From positions 1 to 64,000 of the forward strand of contig JAJPKR010000027.1 of assembly GCA_021323595.1 (NCBI GenBank): a stretch of DNA of 64,000 bases, in the 5' to 3' direction. Both the position numbers and the translations under genes were made by a program. The notes below the pieces were generated by a model that was not told the origin of the DNA, ran no database searches, and saw nothing but the letters and a program-made list of their open reading frames with translations. This document shows, piece after piece, positions 63,631 through 64,000 of the stretch (its first letter is position 1; every line of letters starts with the position of its first letter). The DNA comes from Terriglobia bacterium (GTDB lineage Bacteria > Acidobacteriota > Terriglobia > Terriglobales > SCQP01).

Positions 63631-64000
63631 GCGGTCAAGTACTTCCTCGCTCGCAGCGTCAACACCAACGCGGTCGCCAGCAGCAGGGCTCCGCAAACGA
63701 GATGGATGCTCGTCGCCAGGACGCGATTCTCGGGCGGCTGCAGCGCGCGCAGTGTCGCGATCTTGATGTCATACGCCATCCAGCCCAACGACAATTGCAC
63801 GGCCAAGAGGACCGCCAGCAGCTTCGCCGCGTTGCGCAGCGCCGGCTGGCGATGGCGGCGCAAGGTCAGCACGATCGTCGTCACCGCCAAGATCGTCACC
63901 ACCCCCGCCCCCACGAGATGCGGGGCAACGCCGATCGCGCCGTGACGGTAACCGGCGCCGACGATCAGCTGCGCATAGATTGCCGCGGTGGTCGCGACGC
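63627..64000 (-). CDS. ctaA: Heme A synthase, 5' end outside window
   Basis: Partial: only the C-terminal ~124 codons are in the window; the frame is open to the right edge. CtaA converts heme O to heme A for aa3-type oxidases. Visible are AQLIVGAGYRHGAIGVAPHL with the paired histidines, and later NRVLATSIHLVCGALLLATA. Two further heme-ligand histidines are expected beyond the edge. Its stop overlaps the ctaB start (ATGA), so the order is ctaA-ctaB-ABC-ABC-DUF420. Confidence 0.9.
   Translation of the reverse strand, partial: VATTAAIYAQLIVGAGYRHGAIGVAPHLVGAGVVTILAVTTIVLTLRRHRQPALRNAAKLLAVLLAVQLSLGWMAYDIKIATLRALQPPENRVLATSIHLVCGALLLATALVLTLRARKYLTA

Overview
The window is high-GC bacterial chromosome, packed with genes on both strands. 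I see no rRNA, tRNA, prophage, insertion sequence or CRISPR array. The gene content fits an aerobic, Gram-negative-type, heterotrophic bacterium, most likely Acidobacteriota: a futalosine-pathway menaquinone gene (mqnC), an AsmA-like protein, an OmpA-family protein, heme A/O synthesis genes for an aa3-type oxidase, CO-dehydrogenase-family molybdenum enzymes with their own cofactor genes, several ECF sigma factors with zinc-finger anti-sigma partners, and large secreted proteins. The phylum assignment is an inference from gene content and style, not from a marker tree.

Layout. 1-4952: an oligopeptide/dipeptide ABC importer (two ATPases, two permeases) with its binding protein divergent and overlapping at the 5' end. 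4999-6751: nuoB, an HD hydrolase and a TPR-like protein in one minus-strand run. 6875-12551: a two-subunit molybdenum hydroxylase, a zinc-type quinone reductase, and divergent XdhC and MocA maturation genes. 12526-21099: envelope and secreted proteins (Yip1-like, a BamE-like C-terminal fold, AsmA, a DHA2 drug exporter, a beta-propeller lipoprotein, a helical-repeat protein, RodZ-like). 21314-24887: ECF sigma, zinc-finger anti-sigma and ABC exporter, one operon. 25076-28289: manA converging on a second ECF sigma operon whose partner fuses an anti-sigma zinc finger, membrane helices and a bactofilin-like beta-helix. 28576-30589: pyruvate dehydrogenase E1 alpha and beta. 30608-45179: membrane protein, OmpA protein, a GH36-like secreted glycosidase, mfd, a diguanylate cyclase, a LuxR-type regulator, a PSMA-like M28 peptidase and a GT39-like membrane protein. 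45310-49083: thiS, a DUF1059 protein and the conserved ffh-rpsP-khpA-rimM-trmD translation/export operon. 49136-60424: mscS, amidase, cutC, mqnC, a small secreted cysteine protein with an elaborate promoter, tyrA, a DedA protein, HU, ssb, a GH18-like protein with a long arginine-rich tail, and a deaminase. 60465-64000: DUF420, ABC-2 exporter, ctaB and ctaA (cut by the right edge), a cytochrome oxidase assembly cluster.

The most notable non-coding signals are a long two-part stem in the ompA/GH36 intergenic region (32478-32551), an intrinsic-terminator-like hairpin whose U-tract ends one base before the ffh start codon (49085-49109), and a promoter with a CRP-like box at about -60 plus two overlapping dyads ahead of the small cysteine protein (54633-54716). 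The most notable protein-level observations are the anti-sigma/bactofilin fusion and the sigma/anti-sigma/ABC-exporter operon.
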